A DNA stretch of 64,000 nucleotides, from NCBI GenBank assembly GCA_024686215.1, contig JAIBDN010000004.1, positions 1 through 64,000 on the forward strand, written 5' to 3'. A program made the position numbers and the translations under genes. The notes beneath the pieces were generated by a model. That model did no database searches and was not told the origin of the DNA. It worked only from the letters and a program-made list of their open reading frames with translations. The first letter of the stretch is position 1. The number at the start of each line of letters is the position of its first letter. This document shows positions 20,458 to 29,266 of the stretch, one piece after another. Source of the DNA: Gammaproteobacteria bacterium (GTDB lineage Bacteria > Pseudomonadota > Gammaproteobacteria > Pseudomonadales > Halieaceae).

Positions 20458-21642
20458 GTGAGCAAACGCATACCACGTTCCAACGAAAATGATTACAGCA
20501 CTGAGGCGGTCAAACAACGCCAGGACTTCATCGAGGAAAATACTCCGGCAAAACTGCACCACACCCGCGAATTTTCTTTCGCGCCTGAGGATATGGCTGG
20601 CAATATCGAGAATCTGTTTGGCGTCGCACAAGTGCCCATAGGCCTTGCCGGCCCCCTGTTGGTCAATGGCGAACATGCCCAGGGTGAATTTTATGTACCC
20701 ATGGCGACGGTGGAAGGCACCATGCTGGCCAGTTACAACCGCGGCATGAAAGTGATACGCGATAGTGGTGGCGTTATCACCACAGTATCCGGTGAAGCCA
20801 TGCAACGCGCGCCGGTGTTTGTATTTCCCAGCGCCAGGGAAGCGCGGGATTTTGGCCTATGGCTGAGCGCCAACTTTGAGCGTATCAAGGAAGTTGCGGA
20901 GTCCACCACCTCTATAGGCAAGCTCAACGAAATCGAGCAGTACCACGCTCATAACATGATTTTCACCCGCTTTGATTACAGCACCGGGGACGCCGCCGGG
21001 CAGAACATGACCAGCAAAGCGACCTTTTTCGCCTGTGAATGGATACGTAAGGAGTTCCCACAGATTTCGCACTATCTGCTGTCGGGAAATTTTGATACCG
21101 AGAAAAAGACGTCAGCGATCAACATGCTCAAGGGGCGCGGCCGGCGGGTCACTGCAGAAATCACTATACCCCGCGACGTGATGCTCGAGAACCTGCGTAT
21201 CTCACCACCACAAATGCATTACGGCCAGGGCATAAGCACCATGAGTGCGTTTATCTCCGGCTCATCCAATAATGCGGCGCATCCGGCCAACGGCCTGGCG
21301 GCGCTATACCTGGCCACCGGACAGGACATTGCCAACATTGGTGAGTCCAACCAGTGCAGCACCTATAACAAGGTCACCCGCGAAGGCGACTATTACTTCT
21401 CCATCACCTTTCCCGCACTGATCCTGGCAACCTATGGCGGCGGTACCGCCCTGCCCACTCAGCGCGAATGCCTGGAAATCATGGATTGCTTCGGCCCTGG
21501 CAAAGCGCTGAAACTGGCCGAGATCGCAGCGGCCCTCACTGTCGCGGGCGAACTGTCCCTGGGAGCAGCCTCACGTATCGATCATAAAACCCGCAAGAAC
21601 GAATGGGTGGATGCACACGAGAAACTGGGCCGTAACCGCTAG
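20458..21642 (+). CDS. Hydroxymethylglutaryl-CoA reductase
   Basis: 394 aa from GTG 20458 with AGGAG seven bases before. It carries HMG-CoA reductase landmarks: ENLFGVAQVPIGLAGPL, MATVEGTMLAS (catalytic Glu), a GKL lysine near residue 155, GDAAGQNMTSKAT and GQDIANIGESNQC (catalytic Asp), with AGELSLGAA near the end. The pattern is closer to class I (GDAMGMNM type) than to the degradative class II. The enzyme forms mevalonate from HMG-CoA with NADPH. Most gammaproteobacteria use the MEP route, so this gene is unexpected; no other mevalonate gene is in the window. It probably forms an operon with the following methyltransferase gene (8 bp gap). Confidence 0.92.
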   Translation: MSKRIPRSNENDYSTEAVKQRQDFIEENTPAKLHHTREFSFAPEDMAGNIENLFGVAQVPIGLAGPLLVNGEHAQGEFYVPMATVEGTMLASYNRGMKVIRDSGGVITTVSGEAMQRAPVFVFPSAREARDFGLWLSANFERIKEVAESTTSIGKLNEIEQYHAHNMIFTRFDYSTGDAAGQNMTSKATFFACEWIRKEFPQISHYLLSGNFDTEKKTSAINMLKGRGRRVTAEITIPRDVMLENLRISPPQMHYGQGISTMSAFISGSSNNAAHPANGLAALYLATGQDIANIGESNQCSTYNKVTREGDYYFSITFPALILATYGGGTALPTQRECLEIMDCFGPGKALKLAEIAAALTVAGELSLGAASRIDHKTRKNEWVDAHEKLGRNR

Positions 21643-21650
21643 GGCCGCCA

Positions 21651-22214
21651 ATGAACGAAGCAACCTGGATTATCCTGCTACACCAGGCACTGTTCCAGGG
21701 TCTGTTCATGGCCAAGAACATCAGCCTGAAAATAAAACTGGGAAAGCCTATTCGCGGTAACAATGCGGAAGCCAACCGGGCAGTGGGGTTTTTTATCTTG
21801 TTCATCGCGCTGTCGTTGTACCTGGCGGCTACGGACCGCGGCAACGGCATCCCGGCATTCGGCCTCATCACCGGCCTGAGTCTTTCGTTACTTGGACTTA
21901 ACCTGCTCGTTGCTATCGCTTCGTTGCGAGACCTGGGCAAGTCCTGGCGCGTAGGCGTGATCGAAGAGCAGGAAACTGCACTGATTGAAGAGGGAATTTA
22001 CCGCTATAGTCGCAACCCGTACTTTGTGTCCTACCTGTTGTTGTTCGCTGCCTACACCCTATTGCTAAAGAGCATGTTATTGCTCGTGCTTTCATGCATT
22101 GGCTTTGCCCTGGTGCACGCCATGATACGCCGGGAAGAGGCTTACCTGGACAGAGTCCATGGTCAAACCTATTTACGCTATAAGCAACGTGTACCCCGTT
22201 ACCTGCTGCTATGA
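21651..22214 (+). CDS. Isoprenylcysteine carboxyl methyltransferase-like membrane protein
   Basis: 187 aa with four to five predicted membrane helices. The C-terminal half has the ICMT/PEMT pattern GIYRYSRNPYFVSYLLLF and REEAYLDRVHGQTYLRYKQRVPRYL, which binds S-adenosylmethionine in this family. The methyl acceptor is unknown; bacterial members act on lipids, isoprenoids or other small molecules. It directly follows the HMG-CoA reductase gene and overlaps arfB by 4 bp. Confidence 0.85.
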   Translation: MNEATWIILLHQALFQGLFMAKNISLKIKLGKPIRGNNAEANRAVGFFILFIALSLYLAATDRGNGIPAFGLITGLSLSLLGLNLLVAIASLRDLGKSWRVGVIEEQETALIEEGIYRYSRNPYFVSYLLLFAAYTLLLKSMLLLVLSCIGFALVHAMIRREEAYLDRVHGQTYLRYKQRVPRYLLL

Positions 22215-22630
22215 ACGCCGTGCAAATTTCCCAACAGGTAGCGATACCTTACGCCGAGATCGATATCCAGGGCATTCGAGCCCAGGGGGCCGGAGGGCAA
22301 AACGTCAACAAGGTGTCCTCGGCCATACACCTGCGTTTTGATATTCGCGCCTCTTCTCTACCGGACTTCTACAAGCAGCGCCTGCTGGCAATCAGCGATC
22401 AACGTGTCTCCGGCGAGGGTATTGTCATCATCAAGGCACAAAAATTTCGCAGCCAGGAGAAAAACCGCGAAGACGCCCTCGCGCGCCTGCAGGAACTCGT
22501 GCGTGGAGCAGCTGTTACGCAAAAAAAACGTCGCGCCACCAAACCCAGTAAAAATGCTCGGAGGAAACGCATGGACAGAAAAACGCAGCGCGGCAAAGTT
22601 AAATCCCTGCGCGGCAAGGTGCAAGAGTAA
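22211..22630 (+). CDS. arfB: Alternative ribosome-rescue factor ArfB (YaeJ)
   Basis: 139 aa. It has the release-factor-like GGQ motif (GAGGQNVNKVSSAIHLRFDI) and a basic C-terminal tail (KKRRATKPSKNARRKRMDRKTQRGKVKSLRGKV) that enters the mRNA channel of stalled ribosomes. It hydrolyses peptidyl-tRNA without a stop codon. The start overlaps the previous gene by 4 bp. The following 170 bp hold no recognised element. Confidence 0.96.
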   Translation: MNAVQISQQVAIPYAEIDIQGIRAQGAGGQNVNKVSSAIHLRFDIRASSLPDFYKQRLLAISDQRVSGEGIVIIKAQKFRSQEKNREDALARLQELVRGAAVTQKKRRATKPSKNARRKRMDRKTQRGKVKSLRGKVQE

Positions 22631-22799
22631 AACTGCCCCGCCCGCTTTTCGCATAGTTAAACCGACTGAAAATATCTCCCATGACGTGTGCTGAAAGGCC
22701 ATCTATCTATACTCCTACCACTGGTAGCCAACGCGGTCGCCGCTAAGATGCAAGACAACGAATAAACAAGCGTACTGCAGGCAATAGCGAGATTTATAC

Positions 22800-23219
22800 A
22801 TGAGCACTCCACAGGACAACAAAGCAACTGTCACCCGGTTTTTTGCTGCGCTGAACGCCGGTGACGCGAATGCTATCGTCGACGCCTACGCCGAGGACGG
22901 TTGCGTGGAGACCATGGGTGGCACGCTGATTTCGGGTATCTTTTCCAAGGCGCAGATCGCTGAGTCAGCCGGGGCAATTTTTGAGGTTTTCCCCCAGGGT
23001 TTAAAATTCACCATCAGGGACATGATCGCCGAAGGCAGCAAGGTCGCGGTGGAAGCCTGCAGTGAAGGCGAACACGTCTCCGGGCTCACCTACAGCAACG
23101 ACTACCATTTCCTGTTTGAATTCAGCGATGGCAAGTTGCTGCGACTAAAGGAATACATGGATACCGAGCAAGTCACTGACGTACTCTGCGGCGGACAACG
23201 CCCCCCGTTCGGAGATTAG
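22800..23219 (+). CDS. SnoaL/NTF2-like domain protein
   Basis: 139 aa. It begins NKATVTRFFAALNAGDANAIVDAYAEDG and ends with YHFLFEFSDGKLLRLKEYMDTEQV, the pattern of SnoaL-like/ketosteroid-isomerase-type cone folds. Such proteins are isomerases, hydrolases or ligand binders; no specific activity can be assigned. It converges with the ThuA-like gene 3 bp away. Confidence 0.85.
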   Translation: MSTPQDNKATVTRFFAALNAGDANAIVDAYAEDGCVETMGGTLISGIFSKAQIAESAGAIFEVFPQGLKFTIRDMIAEGSKVAVEACSEGEHVSGLTYSNDYHFLFEFSDGKLLRLKEYMDTEQVTDVLCGGQRPPFGD

Positions 23220-23222
23220 GAT

Positions 23223-24125
23223 TCAACAACCCTGGTCAGTGTCAGTGTCACCGCCCATCAGCCAGGACAGGGCATTTTCCAGCAACAAGCGAAATTGCGG
23301 CTGCTCAAAGGCTTCCGCTTTATGGCCCATAGCGGTGTACAGACTGCGCCCGCTATCTATACAGCGACTCCACACCACCGGGTGATCACCCATGCGCAGA
23401 TCACGCTCAGTTCCAGACCAGGGAACCTTCTGTACCGGCGTGTAACTGTCCTCGTCCAGGGTTGCAAGAATGGTGAAACCCAGCTCCCGCGGACTGCTAT
23501 CCCATGAATACCACTCCTCGACATGCGTCCAAATATCCGGAATACCCCGCAGTGCCGGATGTCGCTGATTTTCCAGCACTACCGTTGCACGCTGAAACTG
23601 CGGCGACATGATATGTGCGGTAAAACGCGGACCAATCAACTCATCCATATACCATCGCCAATCCACCTGCTGGGTGTCTCCCGCTGAGTGGATACCCAAC
23701 CAGCCACCGCCGCCGGCCAACCACTGCTGGAAAGCATCCTCCTGCTGCGTATCGAGGATGTCACCGGTAACATTGAGAAACACCACGGCGTCAAAACGAG
23801 CGAGGTCGCGCGCATTGAAAACAGCGCCATTTTCCGTGTGAAAGTAGGACCAGTCGCGCGCACTGGCTATCTCGCTGAGGGCTTGAGTACCCCCGGCAAT
23901 ACCGTCCCTGTGCCGATAGCCATTGGTTTTGCTAAAAACCAGTACGGCCGGGCCAGGCAGTTCCGCGGGAAGCGCGGGCGCAACCGTATCGTGCTGAGTG
24001 GAAGGAAACAAAAAGTGCCAGGCACCAATGTTCCAGATGTAGGCCAACGAGGCTACTGCAAACACTAGCGCCAGAATCAGTAAGCCGCGGATAAAGCGAT
24101 ACAACAGGCCTTTTTTTCTGGCCAT
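23223..24125 (-). CDS. Membrane-anchored ThuA-like domain protein
   Basis: About 300 aa, starting at MARKKG (24125) or a few codons upstream. A single membrane helix (about 12-32) is followed by a ThuA/glutamine-amidotransferase-like domain facing the periplasm: VLVFSKTNGYRHRDGI, AVVFLNVTGDIL, GGWLGIHSAGD, MGDHPVVWSR and the His in YTAMGHKAEAF. ThuA-like proteins are linked to sugar metabolism, but only a few have been studied. The C-terminus is Asp-rich and ends in Cys. Confidence 0.85.
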   Translation of the reverse strand: MARKKGLLYRFIRGLLILALVFAVASLAYIWNIGAWHFLFPSTQHDTVAPALPAELPGPAVLVFSKTNGYRHRDGIAGGTQALSEIASARDWSYFHTENGAVFNARDLARFDAVVFLNVTGDILDTQQEDAFQQWLAGGGGWLGIHSAGDTQQVDWRWYMDELIGPRFTAHIMSPQFQRATVVLENQRHPALRGIPDIWTHVEEWYSWDSSPRELGFTILATLDEDSYTPVQKVPWSGTERDLRMGDHPVVWSRCIDSGRSLYTAMGHKAEAFEQPQFRLLLENALSWLMGGDTDTDQGC

Positions 24126-24222
24126 ACCCATCCCCAAAAATTATTACAGGGCGGCATTATAGGCCGCTATGGGGTTGCTGTTAAATGCTCTTTACGGGTT
24201 ATCACTGGGGGCAATGCCTGTG

Positions 24223-25350
24223 CTATTTAGCCCCGTCGAACCAGTCGTCAAAACCCAGAACGGAAGAGGGCCCTATATGCAACTGTTCCAGTACGCCATG
24301 ACCAACCTTGTCACCACGGGTGGCGCGCACAATCTGTTGCACATGCAGGTTTTCCAGTGCCAGAGGATCCAGATCGCTATCGCTCCAGTTCTCGCCGCCT
24401 ATTGCCAGCTCGCCGTGCCACTTACCATGGCCCCATTCGGGATGCTGGTAGCCCAGGCCTTTCATGCGATGCACTAATACCGGCTCCAGAGAAATCTCCA
24501 GACTCTCTCCGGTCTTGTCATTCATGGTAATTACCGCCGAACTGGCGCGGCGCGTCCCCGGGATCATGTCGAACTTGTGCCCCACCCTGCCCTGCCATAT
24601 TCGACTGGCAGGATCATTGGTACCGGGAATATCATCCATTTTGGTGTAGTGAGGTAAAAAAGCCTGGTCAGTATGCCACTGATGGCCCTGGTCGTCCTCA
24701 AACCAACCCGCCAGGCTGCATTCGTCTTCCCAGTGAATAGGCACCCAGTTGAAGTGCAGCGCCTGAAATTCCGCCAGCGGCGCTCCGCCGTTATAGGACT
24801 CACCTACCGGGCGGATACCCCATGAGCGGTCTTTCAGGCCAAAGGTGGTGGCGCCATCCACTTGCAGTTCTTTGCCGTCATAGCGAATCCAGCCTGACCA
24901 GAATCCGAACTGGTCCAGCCGCGTAGCATCCATAACAATATGGCGTTCATTGCGCAGAGTTTGACGGCCTTCTTCGATACAGGCTGTGCGCGGGGTAAAC
25001 AACAAATCGCATTCTATGCCTGTTTCGTTAGCCGCGATCAACAACCGGTGCCGCCCCATTGGCTCCAGAATCTGCAGGGAAAACGGCCCTACGGTAAGGT
25101 CCGTGGGCTCCGCCGGTGCGCGACAGGAGCCGTGGAATGCGTATTGCCGGCCATCAATCGCCAGACTCAGGCTGCAATCCAGAATACCCAGGTTGGGATA
25201 GCGGCACATACCCACCCCAAAATAGAATCCGCCATCGCGGTCATGGGCGTTGTACCAGAAACGATCGTAGTGAAAGCGGTCGCTGGATGCCGTATGGAAT
25301 ACCGGCTCTGCGGTCTGGTGAATCGGGTAATCGTCGAATTTAGACAGCAT
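24223..25350 (-). CDS. CrtC-like lipocalin-fold protein (DUF7064/7065 type)
   Basis: 375 aa, no signal peptide. The RFWYNAHDRDGGFYFGVGM start and the central GLKDRSWGIRPVG motif are features of the CrtC/AttH-like double-lipocalin group, now partly split as DUF7064/DUF7065. CrtC itself hydrates carotenoids; most relatives are uncharacterised and turn up near lipid, steroid or terpenoid genes. Function is unassigned. It is monocistronic in appearance, with an intergenic hairpin upstream. Confidence 0.6.
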   Translation of the reverse strand: MLSKFDDYPIHQTAEPVFHTASSDRFHYDRFWYNAHDRDGGFYFGVGMCRYPNLGILDCSLSLAIDGRQYAFHGSCRAPAEPTDLTVGPFSLQILEPMGRHRLLIAANETGIECDLLFTPRTACIEEGRQTLRNERHIVMDATRLDQFGFWSGWIRYDGKELQVDGATTFGLKDRSWGIRPVGESYNGGAPLAEFQALHFNWVPIHWEDECSLAGWFEDDQGHQWHTDQAFLPHYTKMDDIPGTNDPASRIWQGRVGHKFDMIPGTRRASSAVITMNDKTGESLEISLEPVLVHRMKGLGYQHPEWGHGKWHGELAIGGENWSDSDLDPLALENLHVQQIVRATRGDKVGHGVLEQLHIGPSSVLGFDDWFDGAK

Positions 25351-25502
25351 GGGTTGGCTCCCGCCGAGTCATAGTCAATGGCAAAGCATGAACCACAAGC
25401 AACCGTTCAACAAGTCACCACAATAATCACTGCACGATCGTATGGTAAATCAAACTCGTTCGCCCGCACGCGGCTTGCCGAGCGAATTTCCCGGGCAAGG
25501 CA

Positions 25503-25536
25503 CATCAGGCCCAGCGCTGCGGCGGTGGGCCTGATG
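25503..25536. terminator. Perfect 11-bp hairpin between aldehyde dehydrogenase and CrtC-like genes
   Basis: CATCAGGCCCA (25503-25513) pairs with TGGGCCTGATG (25526-25536) around a 12-nt loop, 20 bp past the aldehyde dehydrogenase stop. There is no U-tract on either strand, so it may be a Rho-type 3' end or an mRNA-stabilising structure. Confidence 0.45.
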
Positions 25537-25555
25537 CCACTGTCACTGTTACTGT

Positions 25556-27076
25556 TTAGAAGAAGCCCAGCGGGTTAATGTCGTAGCTGACCAACATGTT
25601 TTTAGTCTGTTGGTAGTGGTCCAACGCCATTTTGTGCGTCTCTCGTCCTATACCCGATTTCTTGTATCCCCCGAAAGCGGCGTGCGCGGGATAGGCGTGG
25701 TAACAGTTCATCCACACCCGCCCTGCCTGGATGCCCCTACCCATGCGGAAAGCCCGATTGGTGTCCCGAGTCCATACTCCAGCGCCAAGGCCATATTCAG
25801 TGGCATTGGCAATGGCCAGGGCCTCCTCTTCAGTGCTAAAGGTGGTAATGCCCAGGGTGGGCCCAAAAATTTCCTCCTGGAACACGCGCATATCGTTGGT
25901 GCCCTTCAACAGGGTTGGCTGCACATAGTAGCCACCCGCTATGTCACTGCCCACTACCGCCTTTTCGCCGCCTATCAGGAACTGGGCGCCATCTGCCCGG
26001 GCGACATCCATATAGCTCATGATTTTATCGAACTGCTCTTTGGAAGCCTGTGCACCCACCATGGTCTCTGTATCCAGCGGGTTACCCTGCTTGATATTTT
26101 TAGCCCGCTCCAACACCCGCTCGATGAAGTCATCATAGATACTCTCCTGCACCAGTGCGCGCGACGGGCAGGTACAGACTTCTCCCTGGTTGAAAAAGCC
26201 CAGCAGCAGGCCTTCAACGCATTTGCTGACGAACTCGTCCTCGTATGTCATCACATCTTCGAAGTAAATATTAGGCGACTTACCGCCCAGTTCCACTGTG
26301 GAGGGAATCAAGGTCTTGGCGGCATTTGCCAGTATCTGGTGACCCACCGCGGTGGATCCGGTAAAGGCGATTTTCGCGATGCGATCAGAACTGGCCAGGG
26401 CGTGACCAATTTCCGCGCCGTAGCCATTGAGGATATTCACCACTCCGGGAGGCAACAGGTCGGCGATCATTTCCATCATCACCAAAATTGAGGTGGGTGT
26501 CTGCTCCGCCGGCTTGAGTACCACGCAATTACCTGCGGCCAGCGCCGGCGCCAGTTTCCAGCCCGCCATGAGTAACGGAAAGTTCCAGGGAATGATCTGC
26601 CCGACCACACCCAATGGTTCATGGAAATGGTAACTCACAGTATTGCCATCGATATCACTGGCGCTGCCTTCCTGGGCTCGAATGCAGCCGGCGAAGTAGC
26701 GAAAATGATCTACCAGTAGCGGAAGATCGGCATTGAGTGTCTCGCGAATACCCTTGCCGTTGTCCCAGGTTTCGACATAGGCCAGAGTTTCCAGGTTGGC
26801 TTCCAGTCGGTCAGCAATCTGCAGCAGGATATTGGAGCGCTGGGCAACTGCGGTGCTGCCCCAGCCTGGCGCTGCGGCATGCGCAGCGTCCAGCGCCTTG
26901 CTCAAATCGGCTGCGCTGGAGCGCGGTATCTCGCAATAGGCCTCGCCGGTCACCGGGGTAATATTCTCGAAATAAGCACCCTCTGCAGGCGCGACCCACT
27001 CACCGCCTATAAAATTTTCGTAACGACTCTTGAAGGTAAACAGCGCGTCTTCGCTGCCGGGCATGGCATACAGCAT
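25556..27076 (-). CDS. NAD-dependent aldehyde dehydrogenase (ExaC/AldB type)
   Basis: 506 aa from ATG 27076, preceded by AGGAGA; the frame is open further upstream but without family similarity. [40 protein letters not shown] (Glu) and [13 protein letters not shown] (catalytic Cys) are present, and the length equals that of ExaC/AldB enzymes that oxidise acetaldehyde or longer aldehydes. It is probably part of alcohol or amine-derived aldehyde oxidation. The 122 bp before the start hold no clear operator. Confidence 0.94.
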   Translation of the reverse strand: MLYAMPGSEDALFTFKSRYENFIGGEWVAPAEGAYFENITPVTGEAYCEIPRSSAADLSKALDAAHAAAPGWGSTAVAQRSNILLQIADRLEANLETLAYVETWDNGKGIRETLNADLPLLVDHFRYFAGCIRAQEGSASDIDGNTVSYHFHEPLGVVGQIIPWNFPLLMAGWKLAPALAAGNCVVLKPAEQTPTSILVMMEMIADLLPPGVVNILNGYGAEIGHALASSDRIAKIAFTGSTAVGHQILANAAKTLIPSTVELGGKSPNIYFEDVMTYEDEFVSKCVEGLLLGFFNQGEVCTCPSRALVQESIYDDFIERVLERAKNIKQGNPLDTETMVGAQASKEQFDKIMSYMDVARADGAQFLIGGEKAVVGSDIAGGYYVQPTLLKGTNDMRVFQEEIFGPTLGITTFSTEEEALAIANATEYGLGAGVWTRDTNRAFRMGRGIQAGRVWMNCYHAYPAHAAFGGYKKSGIGRETHKMALDHYQQTKNMLVSYDINPLGFF

Positions 27077-27199
27077 GAATCTATCTCCTGAATTTAAGGT
27101 TGACTGAAATACTATAGACCAGCAGCGAAAAATGCACCGTAAAAACATCTTGCGGGCGTCAGATCATGTGCTGGACCGCGTCATGCGCACGCTAAAATA

Positions 27200-27745
27200 C
27201 TAGGCGGTAAGGTAGAGTATCAATAGAGTATAGACGGCAAACACCACAGCAAACACCGGAAAAAAGCGCGGCAGGGACATGATCAGCAGCATCAGCAAAA
27301 TACCCACTGTCGGAAAGGCCAGGGCCACAAACAATGGCACTGGCTCTGCCAGCATCGTCAGGTTGACGTAGGGACCCACGGCGAAATACACCAACATGGA
27401 CAGTGCCGACAACCTGCCCAGACGCTCACTGTGCTGGAGGAAATCCAGTCGGCCTTCTTCCGGCACCGGCAGCGCCATTTCCGCTGCACCGTAGATACAG
27501 ATGGATCCTATAATCAGCACCAGGAAGTCAGCAAAGGTCCATACGGAAACCTCGCGCAGACCCCATCCGATCCACCACAGTTGCAGACTGTAAGCCAGAA
27601 TGCACAAACCCCAGACCGCTGTGGACCAGTGGAATGTCACCCGGCTGTGCGCGCGGATTAATGCAGCGACGGTGTGTAGCAGCCGCGTAATCCCCAGGCC
27701 CAGAATAATCGAGACCGCCACAAATACATATTCGTGCTGTGTCAT
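27200..27745 (-). CDS. Uncharacterised integral membrane protein
   Basis: 181 aa with about five or six hydrophobic helices (for example VAVSIILGLGITRLLHTVAAL, FLVLIIGSICIYGAAEMAL and the last 40 residues). It is not related to a family I can name. ATG 27745 is divergent from the HCCA isomerase gene. The GLGITRLL motif after the first helix recurs in small bacterial membrane proteins of unknown role. Confidence 0.75.
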   Translation of the reverse strand: MTQHEYVFVAVSIILGLGITRLLHTVAALIRAHSRVTFHWSTAVWGLCILAYSLQLWWIGWGLREVSVWTFADFLVLIIGSICIYGAAEMALPVPEEGRLDFLQHSERLGRLSALSMLVYFAVGPYVNLTMLAEPVPLFVALAFPTVGILLMLLIMSLPRFFPVFAVVFAVYTLLILYLTA

Positions 27746-27836
27746 ATGCAGGCAAAGCCTTGTTTTGACTTAAAAAGATAAACACAGGGTGCCACAGGGA
27801 TCGCTCTGGTCAAGCGCTAGCGGACGTAAACAGGGG

Positions 27837-27866
27837 TTGACCTGTCAGTGAACGCGAAACTATACT
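27837..27866 (+). promoter_or_regulatory. Sigma-70 promoter for the HCCA isomerase gene
   Basis: TTGACC (27837-27842) and TATACT (27861-27866) are separated by 18 bp and lie about 40 bp before the ATG at 27908. Confidence 0.65.
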
Positions 27867-27907
27867 TCGTTCCACTTTAGAACTATGCGCCTCACGCGGA
27901 GTGACTT

Positions 27908-28501
27908 ATGAGTAAGACCCTGGAATTCTATTTCGATTTCGCCAGCCCCACCACCTACCTGGCCCATAAACGTCTGCAGCAATTGCGCGAGCAATACGAC
28001 CTGATTATTGAATACAAGCCCATGCTGCTAGGTGGCGTATTTAAAGCCACTGGCAATACCACCCCGGTCGCCATCCCGGCCAAGGGGAAATACATGTTGG
28101 AATCCGACCTGCCACGCTTTTGTAAACGCTACAATGTTGAGCTGAAGCTCAACCCACACTTCCCGGTAAACACACTGACACTGATGCGTATAGCGGTAGG
28201 CGCGCGCGAAATGGATTGCTTTGAGGCCTACCTGGATGCAGCGTTCGACGCCATGTGGCTGGCCGGGGAAAACATGGGCGATGTAGAAGTGATTAGCCGC
28301 TGCCTCACCAATAAGGACCTGGATGCCCAGGCGTTACTGGAATTGACTCAACAACCCGAGGTAAAAGCCGCCCTGATCGCCGCCACAGAAGAGGCTGTGG
28401 CAAGAGGCTGCTTCGGCGCCCCTACCCTGTTCATGGATGGCGAGATGTACTTCGGCCAGGACCGCCTGGACTTTATAGAAGAGGCCCTGGGCCAGGCCTG
28501 A
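27908..28501 (+). CDS. 2-hydroxychromene-2-carboxylate isomerase family (DsbA-like kappa-GST)
   Basis: 197 aa. FYFDFASPTTYLAHKRL at the start, YKPMLLGGVFKATGN, and the cis-Pro segment GCFGAPTLFMDGEMYFGQDRLDFIEEAL are typical of the HCCA isomerase/kappa glutathione-transferase group in the thioredoxin fold. HCCA isomerase works in naphthalene breakdown, but most members use unknown substrates with glutathione. No aromatic-degradation genes are adjacent. A clear promoter precedes it, and a GCAACTGG-CTCA-CCAGTTGC hairpin (28520-28539) follows. Confidence 0.88.
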   Translation: MSKTLEFYFDFASPTTYLAHKRLQQLREQYDLIIEYKPMLLGGVFKATGNTTPVAIPAKGKYMLESDLPRFCKRYNVELKLNPHFPVNTLTLMRIAVGAREMDCFEAYLDAAFDAMWLAGENMGDVEVISRCLTNKDLDAQALLELTQQPEVKAALIAATEEAVARGCFGAPTLFMDGEMYFGQDRLDFIEEALGQA

Positions 28502-28654
28502 TACATAGGGTCCGTCGCCGCAACTGGCTCACCAGTTGCGCTGGCATGTTTCACGCGGAGCAAAGCCGGCATTAACATTTCTTTACCAAAGCCGACCCAA
28601 ATTTACGCCTGGCTCTGTTCAAATACACACTGTTCACACAACAGGAGAACATCC

Positions 28655-29095
28655 ATGAAAGCTATCATTCTCACACTGGGCCTACTGATGACCGCCACCT
28701 CCGCACTGGCTGAACGCGAAGGAGGCTCCGGAGATCGAGACGGGCACCGCGCCCGCATGCAACAAGAGCTGGGACTCAGCGAAGATCAGCTACAGCAAAT
28801 GCGTGAAATCCGCGAACAGGGCGGAAGCCGTGAGGAAATGCGTGCGGTAATGACCGAGGAACAACAGGCAAAGGCCAAAGAACTGCGTAAAAACAGTAAG
28901 GGCGATCACGCGCAACGCATAAGCCGCATGCAGGAACACCTGGGGCTGAGTGACGGGCAGGTTACACAAATGCAAGAAATTCGCGAGCAAGGTGGTTCCC
29001 GCGAAGACATGCAAGCGGTTCTCACCGAAGAACAGCAGGCCAAACTGGCCGAGAAGCGCAGCGCGCATAAAGGTAAGCAGCGCAAGACTGAATAA
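28655..29095 (+). CDS. Exported Spy/CpxP-like protein with internal duplication
   Basis: 146 aa with a signal peptide cut after about residue 19 (MTATSALA-ER). The mature part is two copies of a unit of about 50 residues sharing LGLS..Q, QMxEIREQGGSRE and TEEQQAK. Charged helices with LTEEQQAK-type repeats recall Spy/CpxP periplasmic proteins, which bind unfolded proteins or metals, although the exact LTxxQ motif is not intact. ATG follows AGGAGA. A strong terminator lies 35 bp downstream. Confidence 0.75.
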   Translation: MKAIILTLGLLMTATSALAEREGGSGDRDGHRARMQQELGLSEDQLQQMREIREQGGSREEMRAVMTEEQQAKAKELRKNSKGDHAQRISRMQEHLGLSDGQVTQMQEIREQGGSREDMQAVLTEEQQAKLAEKRSAHKGKQRKTE

Positions 29096-29129
29096 CGCCC
29101 CACCGTTTTCAAAGTAAGGACCCCTGCTT

Positions 29130-29160
29130 GCCATCAGCCTGAAAAACTGATGGCTTTTTT
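29130..29160 (+). terminator. Intrinsic terminator after the Spy-like gene
   Basis: GCCATCAG (29130-29137) pairs with CTGATGGC (29147-29154), followed by six T. Confidence 0.92.
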
Positions 29161-29266
29161 GGGTGACAACCCCGTTGGATCAGATCAAGCTCTTGCGCAT
29201 CACTACAGTACTTAGAAAAACATTAGCGCACCAGATTGGCGCCGCCGTGAAAAAAACAGAGCTTAA

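Noticed and set aside
20335-20805. 156-codon minus-strand frame opposite the HMG-CoA reductase start
   Set aside because: It lies over a well-supported gene, lacks a recognised domain and has no ribosome site.
25378-25578. 66-codon plus-strand ORF in the gap before the aldehyde dehydrogenase 3' end
   Set aside because: It overlaps the hairpin and the end of the dehydrogenase gene, with no domain or good ribosome site.
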